Source: Perognathus longimembris pacificus (Eukaryota > Chordata > Mammalia > Rodentia > Heteromyidae). From it: 64,000 nucleotides of DNA. Below, piece after piece: positions 22,613 through 34,271 of the stretch. The notes below the pieces were generated by a model. It ran no database searches and was not told the DNA's origin. It saw only the letters and a list, made by a program, of their open reading frames with translations. Both the position numbers and the translations under genes were made by a program. Numbering within the stretch: the stretch's first letter is position 1; the number at the start of each line of letters is the position of its first letter. The DNA is taken from the NCBI RefSeq assembly GCF_023159225.1, contig NC_063161.1, positions 124,906,958 to 124,970,957 on the forward strand, in the 5' to 3' direction.

Positions 22613-23340
22613 ACCAATAGGAATACAGTGAGGAACACTGTTTCAGCATAACACTCTTTCAAATAATTCATAGGGAAGGAAATAAAAAAACAGAAAGGAA
22701 AACCATTCTACCAGAATACTGCAAATGCATAGACTAAGCAGTTACAAAATACACAATGTTTTACACAAATGAAAACGATTAAATTATTCCACTAAAACAT
22801 TTTAGGTGCATCTATAATTGAAGGTAATAGTGCCATGCAGGAATGAAAAGGAATGCTATGCCATCAAATAGTTTTCCTATAAGCTGACAAAAAAGCTGTC
22901 TCTTAGTCTGATGGCCATGAAAGACAGAAGATGAATCATTGCTTGTGGAAACCAATTTATTTAGTTGCTGAGAATCACTGTTATTTATTACTTGTCAGCA
23001 CATGCTGTTAGTTCAATTAAATATAAAAATCTTCAACTCTGTTCTCCCAGCCCCACACTTTAAAAAAGCAAGACACAAAGTCTAGAAAGAACATTTTAAG
23101 TTTATTGTCTTTATTTTACTGAGGTGTTGTTTTTATACATTTGCAACAAAAGATTCATTGCTTTGACTAGCTAGATTTAAATGTTTACAGGGACCATTAT
23201 GAAAATATAATTTGAGACCTTTCCTTTTGAGAATACAAATGCAAATTTTTTTAAAAGGCACACTGACAAAGTGTTCACTATAGTACTGCGCTGACTTCTA
23301 AAGAAGTCTGAGACAGCAAATCCAGGGAATTTTAAAAAAA
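22613..23340. other. Intergenic DNA, nothing recognised
   Basis: AT-rich with no supported gene or repeat. Confidence 0.5.
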
Positions 23341-23515
23341 TTATTTTATTTTTAAAATTTTATTGTAAAAGTAATGAACAGGGGGGTTATAGTTATATAA
23401 GGTACTGAGTACATTTCTTCTGAAATACCATTATCCCCTCTCTCATTTCCCCCTACTCCCCTCCCCCCAGTTTGTAAAGTTCATTGCCAACATAGTGTCT
23501 AGTGAATATCATTGC
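23341..23515 (-). mobile_element. L1-type 3' tail
   Basis: Antisense tail: attttattgtaaaagtaatg, ggttatagttatataagg, gagtacatttcttct, then gttcattgccaacatagtgt and agtgaatatcattgctg, the reverse of sequence in the sense copy near 24560-24620. Imperfect AGGAATTT-type flanks. Confidence 0.75.
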
Positions 23516-24237
23516 TGAATTAGGAATTTCTTAACTATGGAATGAGGGAATTCTTTCAGATAAGGTACCTATACTTGGTACATGCTAGGTATATTATGAT
23601 ATTTTACTTCAAACATAGTCACAGTGTTCTCATCATTTTACTTTAATCAAACAAAGGGGAAAATCCTATTAATATTAGGCACCTGAATCATAAAATGGCA
23701 ATTACTTCTACTGAAAAAAGAATTTGCAGACTCTGTCAAGAGAATATTAAAGTAATACGGGTGAACTAAGTGTGCTACCTACCCCTACCAAGCATAAAAG
23801 TCTGTTGGCCCTTACTACATTTCCCACTGAATTTCTACCTTTAAAGTATCAAACATGGCATACTAGTTCTGGGACTGATTTCAGCTTCCAGTGATAAACC
23901 TATTTTATGCATTAAGGAGCCATGTATCATACAGTACAAGTCTTATGCAAATGTTTCAGTGAACAAAACATATAATTCCTACCAAGTTTAAAGAATGTGA
24001 CTAGAACCAGGAATCAAAGCAAATGTAAGTGGATATAATAGTGTTTCCAAAAGTTGCATGAAGATAATGCCTCATTTTTCCAATAATTCAAAAAAAAGCA
24101 AACAAAAAACTATCAGCTCCCCCTAGTCATCTCACACCAAACAGCATCTTTTATACACTTTTACAACAAAACTTATATGCATGCAATTGTGCATGTACCC
24201 TTTCTTACAGACTGATAGGTCATTAGAAACATCAATT
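23516..24237. other. Intergenic DNA, nothing recognised
   Basis: No open frame or repeat worth calling. Confidence 0.5.
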
Positions 24238-24366
24238 ATCACAGGATGTAGTGGTATACACCTGCTCAGCACTCAAGAGACAGAATCACAAGTTGGAGGC
24301 CAGCCTAGGATACATAATGAGGTCAAGGCCAGCGTTAGTTACATAGTGAAATCCTGTCTCAAAAAC
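24238..24366 (+). mobile_element. B1-type SINE monomer
   Basis: B1/7SL-like: gatgtagtggtatacacctg, ggaggccagcctaggataca, gtgaaatcctgtctcaaaaa. Confidence 0.8.
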
Positions 24367-24474
24367 AAGGGATAGAAAGAAAATTCTTAGGAATCACAAC
24401 GGCTCAATAGCTATGTGAATATAATCATATAAAATGATCTTATTGAAATGAATTCCAAGAAATGGAAACGAGGT

Positions 24475-24790
24475 TTTTTTCTTGTCATTGTTTTTATTTT
24501 ACCTTTTGTCTTGAATATAAGTTTATATGTTGGGGAAGCATGAGGGGAAGCACAGAAATGGCAGGACAAAGGGTTAACAAATGCAGCAGTGATACTCACT
24601 ACACACTATGTTGAAAATGAACTGTACAACTTGTACAGTTGTACGGGGGGGTGGTCAGGAGGGAAAACTGAGAGCCAACGAGGGAAGAAGTGACACTGTT
24701 CAAAAAGAAGTGTACTCATTACCTGACTTATGTAATTGTAGCCCCTCTGTACATCACCTTTACAATAACAGTAAAAGAAAAAAAGGGAGT
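24475..24790 (+). mobile_element. L1-type 3' end (sense)
   Basis: gaggggaagcacagaaatgg, cactacacactatgttgaaa, gaagtgtactcattacctga, cccctctgtacatcaccttt, A-rich end. It shares the same order of motifs with 38437-38706. It contains a near-perfect palindrome AACTGTACAA-C-TTGTACAGTT at about 24619-24639. Confidence 0.8.
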
Positions 24791-25211
24791 GATAAGGATA
24801 GGTGGTAGGGTACTGCCTGGCATGAAACAAGAATTTCTAAAAAGGTTTTGAATTCCAAGTACCCTGAGTTTGATCCTCGACACCACAAAAAAAAAAAAGA
24901 AGTACCAATTGTAATGTATTGTGATACTTACACAAAACTACCATGACAAGGCATGTCTCCAAGAGCCTCATAACTATGGCTGACACTTCTTCTATTGTCA
25001 GTTGTCATTTCTCTTTGCTGTCTGTGTTTCCTCTACGCTACCTCTCAGCACTCTCTCACACCTCCAGCATTCTCTGAAGTTATAATTGTAGAAATTAAGA
25101 CTTTCTAGTTTCTTCACTATCTGTAGGTGGTCTTGAAATCGTAAAGGTATCGATCTTATGGCTTTCATACTTGTACAAATGTTCTCTCTCCAGATTGTGG
25201 TTTGCCTTTTA
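24791..25211. other. Intergenic DNA; possible short ID-like fragment
   Basis: gagtttgatcctcgacacca then an A run near 24866-24899 looks like the 3' end of an ID-type SINE. The rest is unrecognised. Confidence 0.4.
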
Positions 25212-25222
25212 TTTCTTATACT

Positions 25223-25318
25223 TTTTTTAAAATTAATTAAATTTTGTTGACAAGGTGTTGTGCAAGGGGTACAGTTATATAACAGGGCAGTGAGTACATT
25301 TCTCGTGATATCTCATGC
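25223..25318 (-). mobile_element. 96-bp L1-type tail-only insertion with 11-bp TSD
   Basis: TTTCTTATACT lies at 25212-25222 and 25319-25329. Between them is the antisense tail: T-rich start, attttgttgacaaggtgttg, ggtacagttatataac, gtgagtacatttctcg. Confidence 0.85.
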
Positions 25319-25329
25319 TTTCTTATACT

Positions 25330-26070
25330 CTTGCCAACAGTACCATAAATATGTATGTGTACACATATACATGCACATATCATATAATGTGATGAATAAA
25401 AAGTGTCTGTGTTCCAGTAATGTGTTTAGCAGATGATTTTTTAAATGTTAGAGAAGACAGGACACCAACAGATTAGGCAGGAATATTCATCTCTATAGTT
25501 TTCTTTTTTGTCCAAGTTATTTGCAATAAACCACGTAAAGAGTGAAATAAATTAGGAATTAAACAATAATTTTCCAAAAGTCTCAAAACATCAAGTTATT
25601 TTTGATTATTTCTCTCAGGTTTACAGAGAAAGGTAGGAGAAAAATAACCCAATATTTGAGTGACCATATCTCACAAATGATTGCGGGGCATGAGGGGAGT
25701 GGCATGATTAAAAAACAAACTATAACCTTTCTAAAAAGAAAAAGCACTAATTCAAAAGGAATATTTTTGAAAACTATATACAATAAATAACCATTAAATT
25801 TGTGGATATTTGAAACTAGGCTTTATGCAAAAATCTATTTTTCGGTTCTATTATAAAATACTCAGTTATCTACTTAAGATTCAAAAATAAGTTTTTAAGT
25901 AAGGTTTATGGTATCTTATTTTCTTCAATTTCTAAGTTACAAGTGAAAGAATTTAAAAACAAACAAACAAACAGGCCTTTATGTCAATGATCAGTTAAAG
26001 AAGAAACTAAAGGGTCAGAATATGGGACAGGGAAAGAAATAGGAATGAAGTACTTGTGTGATTGTGGGTC
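25330..26070. other. Intergenic DNA, nothing recognised
   Basis: Overlapping 62-66-codon frames on both strands look random. An (AAAC)n run lies near 25957-25972. Confidence 0.45.
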
Positions 26071-26071
26071 A

Positions 26072-26283
26072 CAAGTGTAATCTGAGCTATTCAGGAGGCT
26101 GAGATCTTAAGATAGAAGTATGATGCCAGCTCAGGGAAGAACGTCCATGGAACTCCATTCCAAAAGAATCAGCAGAAGGCCAGACTGGAAGTATGGCTCA
26201 ACTGTTAGATAATTGTGAATTAAGGGGGAAAAAAGTCAAGTGAGAGCACAAGACACTCAGTCCAATTCTCAGCACCAGAACAA
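26072..26283 (+). mobile_element. B1-like SINE with tRNA-like arm, decayed
   Basis: gagctattcaggaggctgag, aagatagaagtatgatgcca, ggaagtatggctcaactgtt, ccaattctcagcacc. Confidence 0.65.
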
Positions 26284-26820
26284 ACAAAGTGAAAGAGAAA
26301 GAGAAGGGAGACCAGCAGCCCAATCCAGTAGGGTTGCTTCAAAGCTGCCAGAGTAACTAAGTAAACATGGCTCATGTTCACCCCTCACTTTCTACTCACC
26401 TGAGGTTCCATAAGCTTTAAGTATACATTAACCAGTCAAATTTCAATTTCGTGATAGCTCACAAATAATTTTGGTAAATAATTACAATCAAATTAGCAAT
26501 AAACTGCATTTAACACTGACAAGTGTTAAAGTCACAAGTTTCCTCTCAATCTGAGCTACTGAATTCCACATCAATGCTCTCTAGTAAAGGTTCATTTTAG
26601 AGACTCAAAAAATAACAATTGTTTAGTAAAGGCCAGCACACTTTAAAAGTTTTAATTAGTATTAATTCATAGATGAGTGGAGCTGTGAAAACCACATTCT
26701 TAGAGCTGTCATAGGTTCATATAAACATACTCTGTATCAGGGAGGGATGATTTCATTTGCTCAACATGGAAAGCACTAAGTTATGTAACACATAGGTTAT
26801 AATACATATCCTAACAAAAG
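26284..26820. other. Intergenic DNA, nothing recognised
   Basis: No gene or repeat recognised. Confidence 0.5.
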
Positions 26821-26832
26821 TAATCTTCAATT

Positions 26833-27064
26833 TTTTTTCTTTATGCCAGTTGTGAGGCTTGAACTCAGGGCCTGGGCACTGTCCCTGAGCCTCTTTTTAC
26901 TCAAGGCTAGTGCTCTACCATGTGAGCCATAGAACCACTTCTAGTTTTTGAGTGGTTAATTGGAGATAAAGAGTCTCATGAGGACATTTCTGCCGAGGCT
27001 GGCTTTGAAGCATGATCCTCAGATCTCAGATAGTATTACAGGCATGAGCCACCAACACCCAGCT
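26833..27064 (-). mobile_element. B1-like/Geo composite SINE, TSD AGTRATCTTCAATT
   Basis: Antisense copy; duplication (one mismatch) at about 26819-26832 and 27065-27078. Motifs: gtgaggcttgaactcagggc, gtgagccatagaacc, attacaggcatgagccacca. Confidence 0.88.
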
Positions 27065-27078
27065 AGTGATCTTCAATT

Positions 27079-27968
27079 CTAACAAGGGCAATATTGCACC
27101 TACAGAGTAAGTGGGAAAAGAGGACATTCTAAGTATATTGAAAGAACAGTTGACTATATGGATATGTATTTAAAAAACAAAGGGTTATTAGGGTTCTCCA
27201 CATTTTCATAACCATGAAGTCTCTGGTTCTTTCTCCAGTGACAACAGCAATATGATTAGTGCCCAACAGAAACCTTTCCACAGGCTTCAGAATACATAAG
27301 TATTCTGTTTACATATTTTAATGTTAATAGCAACAAAATGCATTATTTTAACATTTAAATTTGGCTGTAAATAAGGGAGCATTAATACTTTTATCTCTTT
27401 CTATATATTGCAGATTTGTTGCAGAAATAAACATGAAGGTTTACATAATCATGAATAAGTCAAAGGACTTTATTATCAAATTATAATCTGATATCTTAGT
27501 GGTGTTCTTCCATATTTGCAAACAATAAAAATTCCACAAAAAAGCTTATTATATAGGTGCTTAACAATAAAAGAATCACTTTATAGGTCTCAACTACACC
27601 AAACTGCCTTATTCACTAACACATAAAAACACATGTTCACTGATGCTTCCGGAATTTCTCTTCAGGCAAGAGGCTTTTTTGGTTGGTTAGGTTTTAGTTT
27701 TTCTTGAAACCATATTACAGTATACTGATCAAACCAAATTTCCATTAATATTAATGATCATTACAACAGAAACAGAACCTCATTTAATAATTCCATGTTG
27801 AATGTACTCGAGAATAAGTGGACAAGACTTCTCATTCTTTTTTGAATTTTATAAAAATAGATCCCAGAGAAGACACGCTAAAATGGAAGCGTATTTAACA
27901 AATACCAAATTGTTAAAGAAAAAACTTTATCTTTTAAAAGTGACACAGTAATATTTAAAAAAAGAAAA
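27079..27968. other. Intergenic DNA, nothing recognised
   Basis: AT-rich sequence without supported features. Confidence 0.5.
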
Positions 27969-28125
27969 GCTGGGAGCCAGTGGCTCACGCCCATAATCCA
28001 AAAATCCAGAAGTGGCACTGTGATTCCTAGCCTTGACAAAACACCCAGGGCCTGAGTTCAAGTCCCAGGACTGGCATGCATGCATGCATGAATGAATAAA
28101 TAAATAAATAAATAGAAATAAAATA
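27969..28125 (+). mobile_element. Internally deleted composite SINE with GCAT/AATA tail
   Basis: The B1-like start (gctgggagccagtggctcac) jumps after about 40 bp to the Geo arm (agaagtggcactgtg, gagttcaagtcccagga). The tail is (GCAT)n then (AAAT)n. Confidence 0.75.
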
Positions 28126-28513
28126 AAATGCTGGTCCTTCTGAATTTGTAAAGTTGTATGTTTTTATCATAACAACATACTTTGTGATATAAAAGTTTCA
28201 ACTGACAACAAAATTATTATAATATGCCTATAAAAATTATTTTGCTACTGAAGTAACTTCCTTTACCTAGGCACTAACAACTCCAAGAAGGAATGACTTA
28301 AAAGAAAAATATGATAGATTAGACAATGTATCTGAACCTACTGAAAAGACTTACACTTACAGAGGTCAGCCTTGGTATAAATTAATTATGACTTCACAGA
28401 ACACTGACAAAATGAAATAAAAAAATACTAATTACAAATATCCACAAAGAATGTAATATAGAGATACTGTATAGCACAGTTGTGAATAGTAATTATATAA
28501 TCAAAACAGTATA
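28126..28513. other. Intergenic DNA, nothing recognised
   Basis: No gene or repeat recognised. Confidence 0.45.
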
Positions 28514-28514
28514 T

Positions 28515-28600
28515 TGGTTGGAGGCAAGGCTCAAATACTAGAGCACATGCCTAGCAAGCATGAGGCCTTAAGTTTAAGCCACACTACTGGAAATACCTTC
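28515..28600 (+). mobile_element. Monomeric tRNA-like SINE (possible Geo-arm ancestor)
   Basis: ggttggaggcaaggctcaaa, then catgcctagcaagcatgagg and ccttaagtttaagccaca: an A-box-like and B-box-like tRNA fold without the insertion seen in Geo arms. Confidence 0.6.
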
Positions 28601-29095
28601 ATGATATAAGGAAAAGGAAGAAGGAAGGTATCTGTTTAGAAATAGACAAACTAGAGCTCAACCTTCATATTTCAAAATAGATCAAGGAATAAAACCTACA
28701 GATAAAATACCATCAAACAGTATAATAAATACAAGACACAGCTAAAAGATCTGAAAAATGGTTACCTAAAAAGCCAAGAAAGTGCTATTTTTTCACAATA
28801 AACTTTGGGGGAGAGGCGGGAGGATCTTGTTTAACTTAAAATAACATTTTGAAATAAATAAAACAGTAAAGTAACAATGACCTACGTTTATGGTTCAAAA
28901 TGAGTAAACGTACTATTATACTTACCAAGGGATCATTGACAATGAAGACTATAATAGGTAGAGGAAAGATACAAAAAATTCAATCATTGCTCATACCTAG
29001 CAATATCAATGGGGAAAGAGAGGCTGAACAGATTGCTTCATTTTGAATTTCAAGGGTGAGTTGAATGGAGAAGACAATAAGCATTTTGACTTAAT
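28601..29095. other. Intergenic DNA, nothing recognised
   Basis: No gene or repeat recognised. Confidence 0.45.
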
Positions 29096-29097
29096 AT

Positions 29098-29310
29098 GGT
29101 TCAAAACCATATTCCTAGCTACTCAGGAGACTGCAATCAGAAGATTGTGATTCAAAGCTACACTCTTTTGTGGACAAACAAAATTTGAGCAGACTCTTAA
29201 TAGAAATAGAAGAGTGGCGCAAACGACAGAGTGTGCCAACCTTGGGAGAAAAAGCTAAGGATCAGCTCCAGACCCTGATTTCAACCCCAAGTACTGGCAC
29301 AAAAAATTAA
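29098..29310 (+). mobile_element. B1-like/Geo composite SINE, decayed
   Basis: ttcctagctactcaggagac, gattgtgattcaaagctaca, then agagtggcgcaaacgacaga and accctgatttcaaccccaag. Confidence 0.7.
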
Positions 29311-29329
29311 TAAACAGAATAAAAGGGGC

Positions 29330-29440
29330 TATAGCCAAACCTGGTAGTACATGCTTATAATCCAATACTTAAAAGCTCAAGCAGGATCACAACTTTAAAG
29401 TTTTCTGAGATATATAGAAAAAGCCCTGTTCCGCTCCCCC
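29330..29440 (+). mobile_element. B1-type SINE monomer, decayed
   Basis: aaacctggtagtacatgctt, ataatccaatacttaaaagc, ctgagatatatag. Weak but ordered B1 similarity. Confidence 0.5.
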
Positions 29441-29512
29441 CCCACCCCAAATCTGCTTGAGTATAAAGAGAAAATGGAAAAATAAAGTCTGAAGTTAAAA
29501 CAATGATCTTTA

Positions 29513-29735
29513 CCAGGTACCAGTGGCTCATGCTTGCAATCCTAGCTACTCAGGAAGCTGTGATCTGAGGATCACAGTTCAAAACTCACTTGGGCAGGAA
29601 AGTCTGTGCGATTCTTATCTCCAATGAGCCACCAAAAGGCCAGAAGTGAAGTGGTAGCTTAAGGGGTAGAGTGCTAGGACTCAGCAAAAAAGTTCAGGGA
29701 CAGTGCCCAGGCCAACTTCAACTTTTATACCAAAA
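29513..29735 (+). mobile_element. B1-like/Geo composite SINE
   Basis: ccaggtaccagtggctcatg, aatcctagctactcaggaag, agggacagtgcccaggcc; the B-box end is damaged. Confidence 0.85.
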
Positions 29736-29844
29736 CCCAAAACAAAAATCCTTTTACTTTTAAGAAATTAAACAGGCCATGAGGTACTGAGTTCCTCCTG
29801 GTCTCTAACCCAATAGAACCTAAAAAATATTTAAATAAAATAAA

Positions 29845-29992
29845 CAAGAGGGGATGGGTAGGGTGGGAGGAATGAAGGAGGATGATGGAAGAGGCGATAC
29901 TGATCAAGATACACTGTACTCATAAACTGCCATGGTGAACAATAATCCTTTGGTACAATTACTTAAAGATAATTAAAAATAAAAAGGAAAAT
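29845..29992 (+). mobile_element. L1-type 3' tail, older variant
   Basis: gaggggatgggtagggtggg, cactgtactcataaactgcc, aataatcctttggtacaatt, A-rich end. It is close in layout to 15160-15352. Confidence 0.6.
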
Positions 29993-29998
29993 TAAGGG

Positions 29999-30240
29999 CA
30001 AGTGCTGGTGGCTGTAATCTGACTCGAGAGGCTGAGATCTGACTATTGCAGTTCAAAGCCAACCTAACAAGAAAGTCTATGAGCCACTTATCTCCAATTA
30101 ACCACCACCACCACAAAAAAAAAAAAAAAAAAAGCCAAGAGAGGAGCTGTGTCTCAAGCAGTAGGTAGAGTACTAGCCTTGGGCTGAAAAACTTCACAGA
30201 CAGTGCACAGGCCCAAAGTCCAAGCCCAGTACCAGGAAAA
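29999..30240 (+). mobile_element. B1-like/Geo composite SINE with expanded internal A run
   Basis: The junction between arms carries (CCA)n and A19 (30100-30133) before gccaagagaggagctgtgtc. The Geo arm ends aagtccaagcccagtacc. Confidence 0.8.
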
Positions 30241-30705
30241 AAGAAAAACTGGAAATCTGAAATCCAAATATTTAAAAGTTTAACATCTGAGGTAGAAAAT
30301 AAAATCAAAACTCAAGTCAAACTAGCTGTCTGTGGATTTTTTCAAACCTTGGTCTTCTCTGTTCCTTAACTCCAATGTAGCGACATCTCACTTCTGTATT
30401 TAGTCTTGCCTGAATAATCTGTCTCCTCCTTGTTTGAATGAACACTTCTTGCTTTTCCACTAATTAAATTTCTCATGGTGTACCATGCAAATTTACATAT
30501 ATTCAAGAAATATTTTCATCCCCAAATACTTGTTTTGTGTGATCCATCCAGCAAGCAATATCTGTTATTAGAATTAAGGTTATTTTCACAAACTAATCAA
30601 TGTGTCGTTTTCAACAAATATTCTTTTTATATCTATCATCCTTTTTATAGCTCCATATATACTTTGGGGAACACTGTTTTATAAGTGCAATACAAAAATG
30701 TTTAT
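30241..30705. other. Intergenic DNA, nothing recognised
   Basis: No gene or repeat recognised. Confidence 0.5.
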
Positions 30706-30708
30706 TTT

Positions 30709-30841
30709 GCCAGGCACCAGTGGCCCACACCTGTAATCCTAGCTACTCAGGAAGCTGAGATCTGAGGCTCGCAGTTCAAAGCCAGCCAAGGCAGGAAAGC
30801 CTATAAGACTCTTATCTCCAATGGAAAAAAAAAAAAAAAAG
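30709..30841 (+). mobile_element. B1-like monomer with A tail, Geo arm absent
   Basis: gccaggcaccagtggcccac to gactcttatctccaatgg, then A17. It stops exactly where composites continue into the Geo arm. Confidence 0.8.
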
Positions 30842-30893
30842 GACCTATTTTCATTAAAAACTGAATAAAAATAAACAAAGAATAAAAATTAAA

Positions 30894-31012
30894 CAGAAGT
30901 TGGACATGATGGCACATGCCTACAATCCCAGCACTCAGAAGGCTGAGGCAGAACCTGGAGTTCAAGGCCAAACTGGGCCAGCCAGAAAGCAAGACACTGT
31001 CTAAATAAAAAA
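30894..31012 (+). mobile_element. B1-type SINE monomer
   Basis: agttggacatgatggcacat, caatcccagcactcagaagg, gcaagacactgtctaaataa. Typical B1 with Alu-like domain order. Confidence 0.85.
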
Positions 31013-31545
31013 ATAAAACAAATAGTTGAAAAAAAATGACAAATATCTGAACTCTGCTGTTCCTCTTTTTTATGAGACACAACTGGGAATTTAAAAGGAT
31101 TTTAGTCTGCACAAATATTTTGTCCAAACTGCAAGTTTATCCCTTCTTTATCTACCTAGAATACGGATCTGAAAAATACCTACTTTATTGCCCTCTGCCT
31201 TCCTGTTCAAATGATTCAGAAGTACGTTAACTTAGTTACCATGCCTTAGGTTCTAGAGTCTGCTGAAAATACATTTTGGGAGAAAGACTTTTAAGAAAAG
31301 ATATGCTGCCTGGTAATAATTGGTGGTGATCAACAAAGAGATGTGATGGTTTGGGTCATTCTTCATAATCTGAATGTTTTATTAGGATTCTAGTTTTCAA
31401 GTTTTTCAAGTTCTAGATTCAAGTTTTCAAGATACATCTAAATATGTAGGATATCAAAAAGTGAGCCATGGCCTAATCCTTGGCACTACTGCTTGTAAAT
31501 ACAGAGGGCCCATTATCAGTCGCCATACAAAAAATTGGCCAACGC
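31013..31545. other. Intergenic DNA, nothing recognised
   Basis: It contains a short local repeat of TTTTCAAG units near 31396-31430; otherwise unrecognised. Confidence 0.45.
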
Positions 31546-31672
31546 CAGCACACACCTATAATCCTAACATGTGGCAGTTTGAAACAGGAGGAACTTGAGA
31601 CTGAGACTAGCTCTAACCAAATGTCAAGTTCAAGGCCAGCCTGGATGATGTAGAATCTTTTGTCAAAAAAAG
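31546..31672 (+). mobile_element. B1-type SINE monomer
   Basis: gccagcacacacctataatc, tcaaggccagcctggatgat, tttgtcaaaaaaagg. Confidence 0.75.
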
Positions 31673-31683
31673 GAAAACGTCAG

Positions 31684-31968
31684 ATGCCAGAATTCATTCC
31701 CATATCCAAGTTATTCAAGAGGCTGAGATCCAGAGAATCAAGGTTCAAAACCAGCCAAAGTCAGAGATGTCCACAAGACTCCATCTCAAAAAATATATAA
31801 GTAAATAAATAACAGCAAAGATGTGGCTCAACTCATAGAGCACCATCCAAGCAAGCAAGTCAGCCCTGAGTCCAAACCCTGGCAACAGAGGGGGAAAAAA
31901 AGGAACATGGCTAAAGTGCCTGCTAGGAAGCATGAAGTCCTGAGTTTAGGACCCCAGTAACACAAACA
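31684..31968 (+). mobile_element. B1-like plus tRNA-like SINE chain, old
   Basis: gttattcaagaggctgagat, gactccatctcaaaaaatat, then two tRNA-like units (gatgtggctcaactcataga and catggctaaagtgcctgcta). Confidence 0.65.
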
Positions 31969-32765
31969 AAAAGATGATTTGGGTGAAGGTTCTAGTTAGA
32001 AATTACAACTAATGACCATTAAATGGACGCCATTTTTTTTATAATTACTACCCAAATGGTGCCTCAATGTTTTCCTTACCTTGACAACAGAAAGGAACGA
32101 AGCATGAAAAGCAGCAACAGCTGTATCTTTATCAGTCTATTCCACACCAAAATCTATACTGCAACATTACTGGGTTTAAGATCTGAATGAGATTAAAGAC
32201 ATTAGAGGCTTTCAATACCTGTGAGCTGATTATTTAAATAGCAGCATATAATCAATATGTGATATTTTTTCCCATTAGGCATTTCTAAAATTATTCCTAT
32301 TTTATGAGCCAGTCAACTTCAGGAAGCTCTCAAAGTCTTCCAATATGAACAATAAATAAGATAAAAAGTTGATTTTTCTTAAGCAAAATAAAAATAACTG
32401 TTAATTCATTCAGTTCATTCTATCTCACACATATCCACTCCAATCAAATGTCCTTTAACCTAGTCTGTACACTAAATAGAAGGAATACATTACTTCATGA
32501 AAGTAATAACTAACCTAACAATACTCTGAATTTCTTGTATTCTTGGATATTAAATCACACAAATGCCATGTACTGTGTTTTATAATTAGTAGACACTATT
32601 GTTCATTCTGTACTATTTATTATTTAACTTTCAGTTTAAGTTGTAGTAGAAAAATTATTTTACTATAATCACTTTTTCATCTTGAAGCAATAATGATTAG
32701 AATGATTGGAATTATGCCCATGTAAAAGAAGTGTTTCAGACTAAAAGAAGTGTTTCAAAGCTTCA
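31969..32765. other. Intergenic DNA, nothing recognised
   Basis: No gene recognised. A direct repeat of AAAAGAAGTGTTTCA lies near 32726-32758. Confidence 0.5.
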
Positions 32766-32771
32766 GAGAGA

Positions 32772-32878
32772 GGAGGGCGGGGATGTAGCTCAGTTCAAAG
32801 CACTTGCCTAGCAAGTGCAATGTCCTGGGTTCAATCCCCAGAACCAAAAAAGAAAAGACAAAAAAATACAGTTAAAAA
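32772..32878 (+). mobile_element. Monomeric ID-type SINE
   Basis: gcggggatgtagctcagttc, gcctagcaagtgcaatgtcc, gggttcaatccccagaacc, long A-rich tail. No Geo arm. Confidence 0.85.
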
Positions 32879-33804
32879 AAAAAAAAGCCCAACCAAAAAA
32901 AAAAAGAGAAAAATTCAGAGAGGAAAGAAGAGACCAGAGTTAAAGACCTATTCAGGAACAAAAAGGTATAACACCAATAATTCACTAATGTCTATTTAGT
33001 CTAAGTCCATTCACCTATGTCCATTAAAAAAGTCTCTAAAATTAACATACAAGTCAACTAATAAAACACAATCATCGTAAGTTGTATATAAGCATAATCT
33101 TTCTATACATAATGGGCATAAAGCATGGCTTATAAATAAAATACACTATATTTGTTATCAAATACAAAACAGGTCCAGATTTATATTTTAGAAAAAATTA
33201 ATTTATTTAATCTAAGAGACCCTACCTAATTCTATTTTGGTATCAAACATTGCAATTGTTAATGGGAAAAGCATCTATCTTTATGGCAAGATGCTGTTTA
33301 CAGAAACTATACAAAATTAATTTTAACATCAACTTATGAAAGGTTCCTGAAATTAACTTTGCTTTGGGAAAAGTATCAAGTCTTCAGATCCAGAATTATA
33401 GTCTTTTATTATTTTAATTCATGGAATTATAGCACATCAGATCTTTAAGCAATAGTATAAAATGAAACCCTTTATAATAAAAATTCAGAATTTCGTGATA
33501 GTTTGTTGGAATGTGAACGAAAATGTTCCTTTTATAATTAAAAATAAATAGTAACAAGGAAACCAAGGGCCTAATAGGATTAAACACCTGTCTGAATGGT
33601 TTGTCTGCTGGAATTAAGCATGCATACATAGTTTTGTACTATTGGAAATTGCCATACATTTATGTCTCTTTTTCTTTACAAAAAAAAAAATCTTTTCACA
33701 ACCATTTCAGAGCTCTAAGACTTATAATGCAAACTATTACTGAATTTGGAGGAGCAAGTCTGAATTCACAGAAGGCATCTTCAAAACAACATGTATTTTT
33801 AAAG
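32879..33804. other. Region just beyond the Caap1 poly(A) signals
   Basis: AT-rich with no SINE. It may include extended 3' UTR or termination-zone sequence, but nothing specific is recognised. Confidence 0.4.
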
Positions 33805-34271
33805 TACATTTACACAAAACTAAATTTATTTTATTGTTAGGAAATCTAGAAGCCATAATTTTAACCTTCAGTTGCAAAATATAGGTAGCCTTAAGATAAA
33901 CATGCTTGCTCAATTTTTCTTAAAGCATTTCAGTGTATTGGCTGAAATAGTTTGTTGTTGGTTTTTTTTTTCTTTAAAAAAGGGAAAAAATACTAGGACT
34001 CTTTGCTAATGGCTTTTAAGAGATTCGTTTACAGACATAACTAAATAATCATCTAAAGAAGTCTCACGCTATCCAATTATATTTGCCATGAATTTAGACA
34101 TACATATAAAATAGAAAATTTTTCAAAAACAAAAGTATTTCAAATCTAAGATGAATTTATCTATTAAGAGTTACATGAGAAACACCACAAAAGACCTAAA
34201 AGAAATTTCAGATACAAAATTATATCACATGGCTTCATTCAAGCACACCTACAATTCAAAGTGAAGTGAAA
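33805..34271 (-). other. Caap1: Probable Caap1 3' UTR
   Basis: This AT-rich sequence follows the TAA stop. No AATAAA or ATTAAA appears on the minus strand until 33835, so the shortest 3' UTR would be about 440 nt. No SINE interrupts it, unlike the flanks on either side, which fits constraint on a transcribed UTR. The end is not proven; longer forms using more distal signals are possible. Confidence 0.5.
33825..33835 (-). promoter_or_regulatory. Candidate poly(A) signals (two overlapping AATAAA)
   Basis: The plus strand reads TTTATTTTATT, giving two overlapping AATAAA hexamers on the minus strand. They are the first canonical signals downstream of the Caap1 stop. AT-rich DNA yields such hexamers by chance, so this is suggestive only. 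Confidence 0.4.
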
